64,000 nucleotides of DNA from DASUAL01 sp035763805 (GCA_035763805.1 DASUAL010000083.1:1-64000), one strand, 5' to 3'. Numbered from the stretch's first letter, positions 16,815 to 25,682 are shown. A program made the numbers and translations. Notes: generated by a model from the sequence alone, not told the origin.

Positions 16815-18220
16815 TGCGTCGGCTGGTAGATCCAGAAGGGTCGCCCGAGCTTCCGCCCGATGGCCTCCGCCTGCGCGCGAGTGGGGTAAGGGCCCAGCAC
16901 TACGCGATATCCATCGTCGGGCCCCCTGGGCGGTAGCACCTTGGCGGCGAGGCCGGCGCGCGTGAGCTGCTGGGCCATCTCGCTCGACCAGGCCTCGTTC
17001 TGCGAGGTCGAAACCTGCACGTAAAGGGGTCCCTCGCTGCCCGCCGAGTCCGTCACCGCCGCGCCCGGCTCTCCCGCCTCTCCCGGCGCATCGGCGAACG
17101 CGGAGCGGTACGTGCCGCGCGGCCGCCAGGACGTGAGAATCCAGAGGTCGGCCCCCGCGCCTTTCAGGCGCCCGGCCTGAACCAGTGAGTCCGACCGGTA
17201 CGCGACCGCGTCGTCTGCCTGGCGCACGAGCAACGATCCGTCCGGTGCGATCGCCGGCAGGTCCACCCGCCACGTGGTCGGCACCGCCCCGACGAGACGC
17301 TTCACGGGCAGGTCGACGACCCACGCCGAGTCGCCGACGGTCGGGCGACCGAGCAACCAGCGGCCGACCGGGTCGAGGCGTATCGTCGCCACGGGTGTCG
17401 GCAGGGCCACGCCGTCAATCTCGGTGCGCTCGTATCGGTCAATTACTGCGAGCCCGGGCAGCGTCCGGCGCGCGACGTAGATGCGGTGGCCCGACGGGGA
17501 GAACACCAGCGCTCGCGGGTGGTCCTCGAGCGGGATGAAAGCCGGGTCGCGCCGTGCCAGCGGGTCGATGAGCAGCACGCCCGAGTCACTGGCCACCGCG
17601 ATGAGGTCGCCCCAGAGCGTCGCGGTCACATCGGCCCCGGCCGGGATCGGGCGGCTCGTCGGCGGCTGGTTGGGCCCCGCCGTGATGAGGTGCGGGGGAT
17701 CGACGGCGACCAGGCGCTGGTCCGTGGCGCCGAACAGTTCGCGCGGCACCCCGCCGAGCGGCTGCGGCCACGCGAAGCGCACGCGGCGCGCGACCGAGAT
17801 CACGTGTCGCTTGGCGTCCACCGCGTAGAGCGTGCCGTCAGGGCCGAGGGCCGCCTGCGTGATTCCCGTCGCCACCGTATCGACACGCGCACTCCCGAGA
17901 TCGAGCGACAGCACGTCGTTCTTGTCACTCAGTACGAACAGGAACTCGCTCTCCGGGTCGAGCCCGATGACGCGCCCCACCGCAGGGAGTTTGCCCCGGA
18001 TCGCGTTCGGGATCTCGGTAAGACCGGGGAGGCGGTAGGCGCGCGCCGTACCCCCCTTGGCCGGGACGCGGATGGCGATTCCCGCGCTGCGCCCACCTCC
18101 GGCGGGTCGTCTAACTGCCTCGGAATGAGTGGCTTGGGACGACGTGGCGGCCGGCGCCGGGGACCGGCAGCCCCAGAGCGCTAGGCTGGCGAGGAGGAGA
18201 TACCACCCACGGGTAGCCAA
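16811..18220 (-). CDS. Lipoprotein with beta-propeller and C-terminal SPOR domain
   Basis: The TTG at 18220 gives a short lipoprotein signal ending in a lipobox (LASLALWGC). Residues 60-370 are propeller-like repeats (IGLDPESEFLFVLSD, ALGPDGTLYAVDA, LVFSPSGHRIYVARR, IRLDPVGRWLLGR). The last 80 residues are a SPOR domain (LYVQVSTSQNEAWSSEM; YRVVLGPYPTRAQAEAI). I prefer the TTG because a 14-codon-longer GTG start would place a perfect hairpin inside the coding region, and GAGG lies just upstream of the TTG. The stop overlaps the next SPOR gene (ATGA), so the two are coupled. Confidence 0.78.
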   Translation of the reverse strand: MATRGWYLLLASLALWGCRSPAPAATSSQATHSEAVRRPAGGGRSAGIAIRVPAKGGTARAYRLPGLTEIPNAIRGKLPAVGRVIGLDPESEFLFVLSDKNDVLSLDLGSARVDTVATGITQAALGPDGTLYAVDAKRHVISVARRVRFAWPQPLGGVPRELFGATDQRLVAVDPPHLITAGPNQPPTSRPIPAGADVTATLWGDLIAVASDSGVLLIDPLARRDPAFIPLEDHPRALVFSPSGHRIYVARRTLPGLAVIDRYERTEIDGVALPTPVATIRLDPVGRWLLGRPTVGDSAWVVDLPVKRLVGAVPTTWRVDLPAIAPDGSLLVRQADDAVAYRSDSLVQAGRLKGAGADLWILTSWRPRGTYRSAFADAPGEAGEPGAAVTDSAGSEGPLYVQVSTSQNEAWSSEMAQQLTRAGLAAKVLPPRGPDDGYRVVLGPYPTRAQAEAIGRKLGRPFWIYQPTQ

Positions 18221-18222
18221 AT

Positions 18223-18257
18223 GGCCTCGCTGGACAAAATAGACAACCAGCGAGGCC
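18223..18257 (-). promoter_or_regulatory. 11-bp perfect hairpin covering the ribosome site of the SPOR lipoprotein gene
   Basis: GGCCTCGCTGG and its complement CCAGCGAGGCC are separated by 13 nt. On the minus strand the second arm contains the GAGG that would serve the TTG start at 18220. No run of T follows, so it is unlikely to be a simple terminator. It lies between the barrel-fusion gene and the SPOR genes. Confidence 0.6.
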
Positions 18258-18283
18258 AACACAAGTATTTTAGCGATACGGAG

Positions 18284-21200
18284 TTAGAACGTCGGCCCGA
18301 GACTGAGCGTCCAGTAACTCTTGTCCGCCGGACGGGTCACGGGGTTGGTGTAATCCAACCGTAGCACGACGAACCCCAGCACATTGGCCCGGATCCCTAG
18401 GCCGTAGCTCTGCAGCGGGATGCGCACGCGCCGCGGGTCATCGGACGCGCTGCGCGACCACCGCACGTCCGAGTTGTTGCTCCACGCGATCCCGGCGTCG
18501 TAGAAGATCGCTCCTTCGATCGGCGGGAGGCCGATGGGGAGGAAGCCGAATACGAGGCTGCGCGTGAGCGGGAAGCGGAGCTCCGCATTGAACACGCCGA
18601 TGCGCGAGCCGATCAGCTGGTCGAAGTAGGGGCACGTGCTCGCCGTCGCGCACTCGCGATTGAAGAACGAGCCCGCCGTGTAGCCCCGGATCAGTTCGGT
18701 AGAGCCGAGGAACAAGGGGAACAGTTCCGAGTCGCGCCCGAACCGGCCGTAGAACAAGGTGCGAAACGCGAACGTGAAAGGGCGCGCGAAGAAGTATCGC
18801 CGCCAATCGGCGAGCGCGCTATTGTAGCGCCAGTTGCCGAAGGTCGGAGCGATCTCGAAGCGATAGCGGGCGCCGGCGAAGGGCCCGACCCAGCCGAACA
18901 GAGACTTGTCATGCACGAGTGCGGCCCGGGGCTGCACGTACGCGATGGTCGCGGCGTTGTCCGTCTGGACGTCGGACGACCCGACGTAGTAGTTCGGGAA
19001 CGCGGCGGTATAGAACGACGACTGGGACAGCAGCGCGTCGCCGATCGTGACGGCATGGAGGCCGAATTCCACCCGGTCGAACCGGTTGAACGGGTACGCG
19101 GTTTCAACGAAGGCGTCGCGGATGACGTAGCGGTGCAGCCGCGCCGTGACCCGGAGCAGCGTGTCGAGCGGGGGGGCGTCCCCCGTGGGCACCGTGTCGA
19201 GCGTGTAGGGCGCGTAGAAGTAGATGGGGTCCTGGGTGAACCCGGCGGCCCAGTTCACGCGTCGCGACTGGTTGATGTAGGCGATGAGCGCCTGGGCTTC
19301 GCCGAGGCGGCCGTTGACGGCTCCCGCAAAGACGAGAGTCTTGTTCCCGAGCATGTCCGAGAGCGAGATGGCCCCGCCCCCGAAAACGCCCCGCCCGAAG
19401 TTGTCCCGTTCGTACCCGATGACGGGGCGGGCCACGTAGTCTGCGGAGAAGCGGGTGCGGTACGGCTTGAACGTGAACTCGTTTGTGTCCGGCATCGAGA
19501 CGGACGCCGAGTCGAGCAAGGTGCGAACCGAGATCGGTGCGGGCGCGAACGTGGACTCCGCCCGCTGGGGCGCGGCTCCGGAGGCGCGGAAGCCGGTGGG
19601 CGAACGGTACACCGATGCCGCCGCGCGGGGCTGCTCGGCGGGTGTGGCCGCGAGCGCCGGTGCCGCTGTGCGCGGCGTGTCGCGCCGCCCTGCGGCGAGG
19701 AGCGATGCCACGGGGGGCGTCGCGGGCTCCCGATAGGGCTGGCGCCGCAGAGACCGCGGGTTGTCCACACCGTAGACGTTGTACTCGCCGTCCTCGTAGT
19801 ACGCGAACGCCAGCCGGTCGGCCTGGCGCGCCCAGGACAGAGCCGGCGAGAGGGGCGTGATGCCGGAGACGCCCGTGTACACCTCGGTCAGCTGGTAGAG
19901 GTTCCCCTCGGTGAAGTCGTACAAGTACAGATCGCTGATCCCTGTGCGGTCCGAGACGAACGCGACCGCCCGCCCGTCCGGCGCCCACACCGGGTTGATG
20001 TTCTTGCCTCGATCCATCCGCGGCAGCACCTCAATCCGGTCTGTGTCGAGGCGGTACAGGGCGATCCGCATGTTTCCGAACCGCAAAGTCTCGAAATCCG
20101 TGTCGGGCCCCCGGTCGGTGGTGAAGGCGATGGTCTTGCCGTCGGGTGACCAGGACGGCTGCAGGTCGGCGTACTTGTCGTTGGTCAGGCGGCGCAGGTC
20201 GCTGCCGTCGGCGTCGACGACGAACAGGTCGGACAGGCCGCCGTCGTAGCCGGTGAAGACGAGCTGCTTCCCGTCGGGGGACCAGGCCGGGGTCGTGAGC
20301 CCGTTCAGCGGTACCCGGATGCGCCGCACTTCCCGGTTCTTCCGGGCGTCGAGGATCACCAGATCGTCGCGGTCTCCGTGCTTCGCGCCGATGGCGAAAT
20401 GGCGCCCGTCGGGCGAAAACGACCCGGCGGAGTTGATGAACCGCAGGCTCTCGTAGTTGCTGCTGATCGTCGATTTGGTCAGCCGTTGCTTGACGCGCCC
20501 GGTTTCAGCATCCGCGAGATACAGGTCCACGAAGAAGGAGTTCTTCTCGCTGAAGTAGGCAATCTCGCGGCCGTCTGGTGCCAGTGCCGGCGCGATGTGC
20601 AGCGTGCCCTCCGAGCGCTTGCGCGTGAGCACCGGCTGGGCAATGCGGCGGGCGCGGTAGTGCTGGGCGAGCTGGGGCAGGTAGGTCGTCTGTACCGCAT
20701 CCCGCCACTCCGCGGAGAGATCGTCGAGCGCGAGTCCCAGCGCCCGTTTGAACGCGCCCTCAACGCCGCTCGCGGCCGACGCCTGGAGGATCTCCCCGAT
20801 CACCTCGTCGCCCCACTTCTCGCCGAGGTACGCGAACAGCGCATGCCCGAACCGGTACGGGAAGACCCGCGGGTCGTAGCTCATCTCCTCGATCGTGGGC
20901 AGGTGACCTTCGAGCGACGCGTCGCGCAGCCACATCGCGGTGTGCGGGTCGATCGGGCCGATCGACAAGTACTCCGCCATCCCCTCCATGAACCAGAGCG
21001 GCGGATTCACGTTCACGAGCGTCTGCACACCCGCGCCGATGCGGCCGCGGCTGTACACGTCGTACTGGAACTGATGCACCATCTCGTGGCCGAGCACGTG
21101 CTCGAGCTCCGCGTATGAGCCCGTGAAGGGCAACACCATACGGTGCTTGAAGAACTCCGTGACGCCGCCGGTGCCCTCGCCGATCTCCCCGCTGATCGCG

Positions 21201-21499
21201 TTGGTCTGCTGGAAGTCCGAGTGCGACGCGTACAGGATGATCGGCTTGCGACCCCGGAACTCGTGGTGCAGCACCTTCGAGAGGCGCACGTACCAGCGCT
21301 CCGCCATGCGCGCCGCATCGAGCGCCGCGGCGCGCTCGGCCGGATAGTAGTAGACCTCGAAATGCTCGGTCTGAATGATGCGGAAGTTGAAGCTCTTGTA
21401 CTGGACCTTGTTCTGCCCGAAGTACTGAGCGGCCAGCGGCGCCGCGCTCATGAGCGCCAGCGCCGCCACCGTTCCCACGATCCGTCGCATGAGGGTCAT
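18284..21499 (-). CDS. Zinc protease / TolB-like propeller / outer-membrane barrel fusion
   Basis: About 1071 residues with a signal peptide (IVGTVAALALMSAAPLAAQ). Residues 30-300 are a gluzincin-type metallopeptidase: VLGHEMVHQFQYD gives HExxH, and WFMEGMAEYLS supplies the downstream glutamate. Residues 330-640 carry PD40/TolB propeller repeats (SFSPDGRHFAIGAK, AWSPDGKQLVFTGYD, SWSPDGKTIAFTTD, VWAPDGRAVAFVSD). A Pro/Ala-rich linker leads to a C-terminal region (about 730-1071) rich in alternating aromatic strands and ending LSLGPTF, as in BamA-type outer-membrane barrels. The ATG at 21499 overlaps the rsfS stop; an ATG three codons on is possible. Substrate unknown. Confidence 0.85.
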   Translation of the reverse strand: MTLMRRIVGTVAALALMSAAPLAAQYFGQNKVQYKSFNFRIIQTEHFEVYYYPAERAAALDAARMAERWYVRLSKVLHHEFRGRKPIILYASHSDFQQTNAISGEIGEGTGGVTEFFKHRMVLPFTGSYAELEHVLGHEMVHQFQYDVYSRGRIGAGVQTLVNVNPPLWFMEGMAEYLSIGPIDPHTAMWLRDASLEGHLPTIEEMSYDPRVFPYRFGHALFAYLGEKWGDEVIGEILQASAASGVEGAFKRALGLALDDLSAEWRDAVQTTYLPQLAQHYRARRIAQPVLTRKRSEGTLHIAPALAPDGREIAYFSEKNSFFVDLYLADAETGRVKQRLTKSTISSNYESLRFINSAGSFSPDGRHFAIGAKHGDRDDLVILDARKNREVRRIRVPLNGLTTPAWSPDGKQLVFTGYDGGLSDLFVVDADGSDLRRLTNDKYADLQPSWSPDGKTIAFTTDRGPDTDFETLRFGNMRIALYRLDTDRIEVLPRMDRGKNINPVWAPDGRAVAFVSDRTGISDLYLYDFTEGNLYQLTEVYTGVSGITPLSPALSWARQADRLAFAYYEDGEYNVYGVDNPRSLRRQPYREPATPPVASLLAAGRRDTPRTAAPALAATPAEQPRAAASVYRSPTGFRASGAAPQRAESTFAPAPISVRTLLDSASVSMPDTNEFTFKPYRTRFSADYVARPVIGYERDNFGRGVFGGGAISLSDMLGNKTLVFAGAVNGRLGEAQALIAYINQSRRVNWAAGFTQDPIYFYAPYTLDTVPTGDAPPLDTLLRVTARLHRYVIRDAFVETAYPFNRFDRVEFGLHAVTIGDALLSQSSFYTAAFPNYYVGSSDVQTDNAATIAYVQPRAALVHDKSLFGWVGPFAGARYRFEIAPTFGNWRYNSALADWRRYFFARPFTFAFRTLFYGRFGRDSELFPLFLGSTELIRGYTAGSFFNRECATASTCPYFDQLIGSRIGVFNAELRFPLTRSLVFGFLPIGLPPIEGAIFYDAGIAWSNNSDVRWSRSASDDPRRVRIPLQSYGLGIRANVLGFVVLRLDYTNPVTRPADKSYWTLSLGPTF

Positions 21500-21906
21500 C
21501 CTTTCGGTCCGCGCGGTCGGGAACCCGCAGCGAGCACTGGCGCGTCGCCCCAGAGCCGCTCGAGCTGGTAGAAGTCCCGCAACTCGGGGTGGAACACGTG
21601 CACCACGAAGTCCACGTAGTCGAGCAACACCCACCGACCCTGCGCCAGCCCCTCAACATGATGCGGCGTGAGCCCGCTCGGCGCCAGCGCCGTCATCAGG
21701 TGCTCCGCCATCCCCCGCACGTGTGCGTCCGACGTGCCCGAGACGATCACGAAATAATCGGTCGCGGCAGTGAGCCCTCTGAGGTCCAGCACTAACGGGT
21801 CGACCGCCTTGCGGTCGAGCAGCGCCTCGGTCACGAGGCCCACCGCCCTCAACGCATCCACGCCCGGCCGCTTCGCCGGACGGCCTCCCCGGCTCTTGGT
21901 AGTCAT
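21496..21906 (-). CDS. rsfS: Ribosomal silencing factor RsfS
   Basis: RsfS binds L14 on the large subunit and prevents subunit joining when nutrients are short. The protein of 136 residues has the family core: PLVLDLRGLTAATDYFVIVSGTSDAHV, the HHVEG loop and WVLLDYVDFVVHVFHPE...FYQLERLWGDA (pieces quoted separately). The C-terminal tail is Gly/Arg/Pro-rich and not conserved. It follows the FakA/DegV gene by 10 bp. Confidence 0.94.
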   Translation of the reverse strand: MTTKSRGGRPAKRPGVDALRAVGLVTEALLDRKAVDPLVLDLRGLTAATDYFVIVSGTSDAHVRGMAEHLMTALAPSGLTPHHVEGLAQGRWVLLDYVDFVVHVFHPELRDFYQLERLWGDAPVLAAGSRPRGPKG

Positions 21907-21916
21907 AGCGCGCCGC

Positions 21917-23725
21917 TCACGCGTTTGTTCCGTCCTCGATCTGAAAGAAGACCCCCCACGCCCCGATCCCGGCGTGGGCCGCGATCACCGGCGTGATGGG
22001 ACCGACGAGGCACTGCTTCGGCCGGTAGCGCGTGACCAGCGTGTCGCGTAGCTCCTCGGCGAACTCGGGGATGTCGGCGTGAGCGACGGCGAGCCGCAGC
22101 TGGCGCGGCCGGCCGGCGAGCACGCGTTCGAGCAGTTCGAGCACGCGGCGCAACAGCGTCGGGCGACCCCGTGCCCGGCCCACCGGGTCCACCGTACCGT
22201 CACGAGACAACGCCATGATGGGCTTCATGTTGAGCCTCGTGCCGAGCCACGCGCGCACCCGCCCGACCCGTCCCGAGCGGACCAGGCGCTCGAAGTTGTC
22301 AACGGTGAAGAACCCGCCGGATTGGTCTCGCACGCGGTCGAGCTCGCGGGCGATGGCGGCGGGTGCCCATCCGTCTCCCGCGAGCTCCAGTCCCCGGAGG
22401 ATCAGGAGGCCCTCGCCGAGGCTCGCCGCCCGGCTGTTCACCACCGTGATCGAGCGGCCATCGGGGTCCACCCGCCGGGCGGCCGCCTCCGCACTGGCGT
22501 AGGTGCCGGACAGCGCCTTGGACAGCACGACGGCGATCACGTGCTCGCCCGCACGGGCGGCGTCCCGAAAGGCCTCCTCGAAGGCCTGGGGCGTCGGTTG
22601 GGAGGTCGTGGCGTCGTGGCCCGCCCGCAACCGCCCGAAGAATTCGGCCGACGTGAGCTCCAGCCGATCGCGGTAGACCCGGTCGTCGAGAATCAGCTGT
22701 GTCGGCACGAGACCAATCTCGTGCTCGAAGACGATGGAGTCCGGCAGGTCGCACGCCGTGTCGGTCACGAACACGATGTCGCGCTTCGCCTGCAGCGCCC
22801 GGTGCTGAGCGCGCATGTCCTCTGCCTTCGTGGACTCGACCGCGCCCCAGGTCCTGCCCAGTGCGAACACGGCGTCCGGCGTGTTCGTGTGAATGTGCGC
22901 CTTGAGCAGGTCGTCGGTTTGCAGGACGACGATCGAACCGCCGAGGGGGCGCAGCGCCCGGCGCACGTCGGGCCCCGACGGTAGCGCCGAACTTCGGACC
23001 ATGACCTCGGTACAGAACCGGAAGTCCCGTACAGCTTCAACCTCGGTCTGCGCGGCCGCGTCCGGCACGAGCCGGTGCACCGCGCCCTCCGCGAGGTGCC
23101 CCTCCTCAATCAGCCGCTTCACCCCGTCGAGAAAGCGCACGAATCCCTGCGCGCCCGCGTCCACGACGCCCGCGCTCTTGAGCACGGCGAGCAGCTCCGG
23201 GGTGCGTCGCAGCGCCTGCTCTGCTCGATCCACGAGCCTCCGCATGAACACCTGGAGGTCGGGCTCCTCCCGGGCCTGGGCGGCTTCATCGGAGGTCTCG
23301 CGCGCAACGGTGAGGATGGTGCCCTCGACCGGCTCGTCGAGAGAGCCATGCAGCCGCTCGAAGCCCCGGCCGATGGCGCGGGCGAGGTCGTGGCTGGTCG
23401 CGGTCAGGCGGTCGCCCAAGCCGTCGCGCAGCCCCAGCAGGAACTGCGACAGCAGCATCCCGGAGTTGCCGCGGGCCCCGCGCACGCTGGCGCTCGCCAT
23501 CGCTTCCGCCACGCGGGGGAGGGGGGCGTCGCCGAGATCGCGCAATGCCTGCGCGACCTCGCGGAGCGTGAGGCAGAGGTTCGTGCCGGTATCACCGTCC
23601 GGGACCGGAAAGATGTTCAGCCGGTTCAGCTCGTCGCGACCGGCCGCCACCCAGTCCGCCGCCGCAAGCAGCGAGCGGCGCAGGCGGGGACCGTCGACGT
23701 ACGCGATGCCGGCGCTACGGGCCAC
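21917..23725 (-). CDS. Fused DAK2 (FakA-like) and DegV (FakB-like) protein
   Basis: Residues 10-200 form a DhaL/DAK2 kinase domain with the Mg-ATP motif NIFPVPDGDTGTNL and GARGNSGMLLSQFL. Residues 240-310 match the middle domain of fatty-acid kinase FakA (RFCTEVMV, KAHIHTNTPDAV, EDMRAQH). Residues 315-602 are a DegV fold (VFVTDTACDLPDS, TSQPTPQAFEEAF, SKALSGTY, VDNFERLVRSGRVGR), the family of FakB fatty-acid-binding subunits. In Firmicutes FakA and FakB are separate proteins that phosphorylate exogenous fatty acids; here both functions appear on one chain. It lies between rplI and rsfS. Confidence 0.88.
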   Translation of the reverse strand: MARSAGIAYVDGPRLRRSLLAAADWVAAGRDELNRLNIFPVPDGDTGTNLCLTLREVAQALRDLGDAPLPRVAEAMASASVRGARGNSGMLLSQFLLGLRDGLGDRLTATSHDLARAIGRGFERLHGSLDEPVEGTILTVARETSDEAAQAREEPDLQVFMRRLVDRAEQALRRTPELLAVLKSAGVVDAGAQGFVRFLDGVKRLIEEGHLAEGAVHRLVPDAAAQTEVEAVRDFRFCTEVMVRSSALPSGPDVRRALRPLGGSIVVLQTDDLLKAHIHTNTPDAVFALGRTWGAVESTKAEDMRAQHRALQAKRDIVFVTDTACDLPDSIVFEHEIGLVPTQLILDDRVYRDRLELTSAEFFGRLRAGHDATTSQPTPQAFEEAFRDAARAGEHVIAVVLSKALSGTYASAEAAARRVDPDGRSITVVNSRAASLGEGLLILRGLELAGDGWAPAAIARELDRVRDQSGGFFTVDNFERLVRSGRVGRVRAWLGTRLNMKPIMALSRDGTVDPVGRARGRPTLLRRVLELLERVLAGRPRQLRLAVAHADIPEFAEELRDTLVTRYRPKQCLVGPITPVIAAHAGIGAWGVFFQIEDGTNA

Positions 23726-23735
23726 GCGGGGATCG

Positions 23736-24179
23736 CTACTCCTTCACCACGCTCACCCGGATCTCGGGGCGGACGTCCGGATGGATCTTGATGGCGACCC
23801 GAAACTCGCCCAGCTCGCGGATCGGCTCGGGAAGGTCCACCTTGCGCTTATCGACGCGGATCCCGAGCTCTTCGAGCTTTCGCTGGACGTCGCTCGCCGT
23901 CACGGAGCCGTAGAGCTTGTCCTCCTCGCCGACCTTGACGGGGAAGCTGAGGTGGACTTCGGCGAGCCGGACCGCCTCCGCTTCGGCCGCGGTCTTCTCG
24001 GCGGCGCGCTGCTTGGCGATCCGCTCTGCTTCGTAGGTGATCTTCTTCTTGTTGGCCTCGGTGGCGGGATAGGCGAGTCCCTTCGGCAGAAGGTAGTTGC
24101 GCGCGTAGCCGTCCTTCACCTTGACGACCTCGCCCGCCGCCCCAAGGTGCTGCACGTCTTCCCGCAGGATGACTTCCAT
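23736..24179 (-). CDS. rplI: 50S ribosomal protein L9
   Basis: The protein of 147 residues begins MEVILREDVQHLGAAGEVVKVK and contains GYARNYLLPKGLAYPAT, the bL9 N-terminal domain that binds 23S rRNA, followed by the long helix and the C-terminal domain (IKIHPDVRPEIRVSVV). An AGAGGGAT ribosome site precedes the ATG. Order rpsF-rpsR-DUF2232-rplI is a common bacterial arrangement. Confidence 0.97.
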   Translation of the reverse strand: MEVILREDVQHLGAAGEVVKVKDGYARNYLLPKGLAYPATEANKKKITYEAERIAKQRAAEKTAAEAEAVRLAEVHLSFPVKVGEEDKLYGSVTASDVQRKLEELGIRVDKRKVDLPEPIRELGEFRVAIKIHPDVRPEIRVSVVKE

Positions 24180-24202
24180 TGAGGATCCCTCTCGATGACG
24201 AT

Positions 24203-25072
24203 TTAGGCCGGCGCCTTGAGGCGACGCCGGAATTCCAGCCAAGTATCCGACAGGCCCAGAGTTGCCAGTCCAGGCACGAGCAAGACCAGCGGCACTGCGA
24301 GCACGGCGGCGACGATCCCCCCCACGACGAGAACGGCCGGGGCGAGACCCAGCGCACCCGAGAACGCGACCACGATGGCGATGCCGCGGATGAGATAAAG
24401 TGCCCCGAGCACGATGAGCACGTTCACCGCGGCCAGCTTGAGCCCGGTCACCACCGGGGCGATCACGCAGCCGAGCGACGCCACGATCACCCAGACCCAG
24501 TGGTCGCCGAAGCTGAACTGGCGAAACGGCGCGAGCGGCGGCCCGAGGGGGCTGCGGGCGACGCGCCAGTGCCACTGCCACGCGAGCGCCAGGCCCGCAA
24601 GCGTCTGGAGCGCAAGCGTGGCCGGCAAGGTGTCGCTCGCGAACCGGACGATCGGCTCGAACAGCGCGAACGTCCGGGGCTCGATCTGAACGACCATCCG
24701 CATTGTGGCGCTCGCGACGCGCGTCGCCTCCCAGTGGAGCGCGCTCCACACGGAGTTGCCGAAGCGGGCGCTCGCAAGCGCGACCACCGCGACTCCGGCG
24801 ACGAGGCTCGCGCGGACCGCCAGACGCAAGAAGCTCGCCTCCCCCCGGGCAAACCGTGTGAGCGTCGCGAACGCGGCCGTGACCAGCACGGCGTACGCGC
24901 GTATGAAGCCGGTCAGGAGGTCACCGCCGGGCACAAGCAGCAGGCCCACGCTCGGCAGCCCGACGGCGGCCGCGGCGCCCCACTCCACCGTCGTCCGCGG
25001 TCGCGTGGCGACCACCAGTCCGACGAACGGCAGTCCCACGAGACTCGGCGGCGCCCAGAGGGCGAAGGCCAC
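24203..25072 (-). CDS. DUF2232 integral membrane protein
   Basis: About 289 residues with seven to eight hydrophobic segments (for example FALWAPPSLVGLPFVGLVVA near the N-terminus and PAVLVVGGIVAAVLAVPLVLL near the C-terminus). Length, topology and position between rpsR and rplI fit the DUF2232 family, whose function is not known. No ATG is available; I chose the GTG at 25072. A CTG overlapping the rpsR stop (CTGA) would add nine residues and cannot be excluded. Confidence 0.8.
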   Translation of the reverse strand: MAFALWAPPSLVGLPFVGLVVATRPRTTVEWGAAAAVGLPSVGLLLVPGGDLLTGFIRAYAVLVTAAFATLTRFARGEASFLRLAVRASLVAGVAVVALASARFGNSVWSALHWEATRVASATMRMVVQIEPRTFALFEPIVRFASDTLPATLALQTLAGLALAWQWHWRVARSPLGPPLAPFRQFSFGDHWVWVIVASLGCVIAPVVTGLKLAAVNVLIVLGALYLIRGIAIVVAFSGALGLAPAVLVVGGIVAAVLAVPLVLLVPGLATLGLSDTWLEFRRRLKAPA

Positions 25073-25095
25073 GGTCGCGAGGACCAGGCGCCAGC

Positions 25096-25317
25096 TCAGC
25101 CGACGTACCCCTTGATGTACGGGAGCAGCGCGAGCTGGCGTGCGCGCTTGATTGCGGTCGCAAGCTGGCGCTGGTGGCGCGCGCACATTCCCGACAGGCG
25201 GCTCGGAAGAATCTTGCCCCGCTCGGTCAGGAACCGGCCCAGGGTGCGGTCGTCCTTGTAGTCGAGCACGCGTACCCCGGACTCGCACACGGGGCACGTC
25301 TTGGCAGGGCGTCTCAT
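25096..25317 (-). CDS. rpsR: 30S ribosomal protein S18
   Basis: The 73-residue protein begins MRRPAKTCPVCESG, with a CxxC pair, then DYKDDRTLGRFLTERGKI, LPSRLSGMCARHQRQL and a basic helix, as in bS18. It pairs with S6 on the small-subunit platform; rpsF is directly upstream with a 4-bp overlap. Confidence 0.97.
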   Translation of the reverse strand: MRRPAKTCPVCESGVRVLDYKDDRTLGRFLTERGKILPSRLSGMCARHQRQLATAIKRARQLALLPYIKGYVG

Positions 25318-25682
25318 GCTTCATCCTCCTCGATCTCGTCGACCACGTCCGCGGCGATCACCGCGGCGGGGGCCTCCGGCTTCGCCGGCAGGCCTGCGGA
25401 GACCACTACGAGGAACCGCAGCACGCCCTCGTCGAGCTTGACCGCGCGCTCGTACTCGGGGAGCAGGTCGCCGGCCGCCTCGAACTGCGCCACGACGTAG
25501 TAGCCGGCGTCGCGCTTCTTGATAGGGTAGGCGAGCGAGCGCTTTCCCCAGTGGGCGACGTTCGTGACGCTGCCTTTGCCCTCCTTCGCCAGGAGGGCGT
25601 GAAACCGCTCGAGCTTCTCGTTGATGGCGGGCTCTTCCAGGGCACTGTCAAAGATGTAGACCGTCTCGTAGCGACGAGTCAT
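25314..25682 (-). CDS. rpsF: 30S ribosomal protein S6
   Basis: The 122-residue protein begins MTRRYETVYIFD and has GKRSLAYPIKKRDAGYYVV, the bS6 core. The C-terminal 25 residues (from about PAKPEAP to the EEDEA end) form an acidic Ala/Pro tail. GGGAGGTG lies just before the ATG. It is the first gene of the long minus-strand run; its promoter would lie in 25683-25870, where I find only a weak TATGTT -10 candidate. Confidence 0.96.
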   Translation of the reverse strand: MTRRYETVYIFDSALEEPAINEKLERFHALLAKEGKGSVTNVAHWGKRSLAYPIKKRDAGYYVVAQFEAAGDLLPEYERAVKLDEGVLRFLVVVSAGLPAKPEAPAAVIAADVVDEIEEDEA

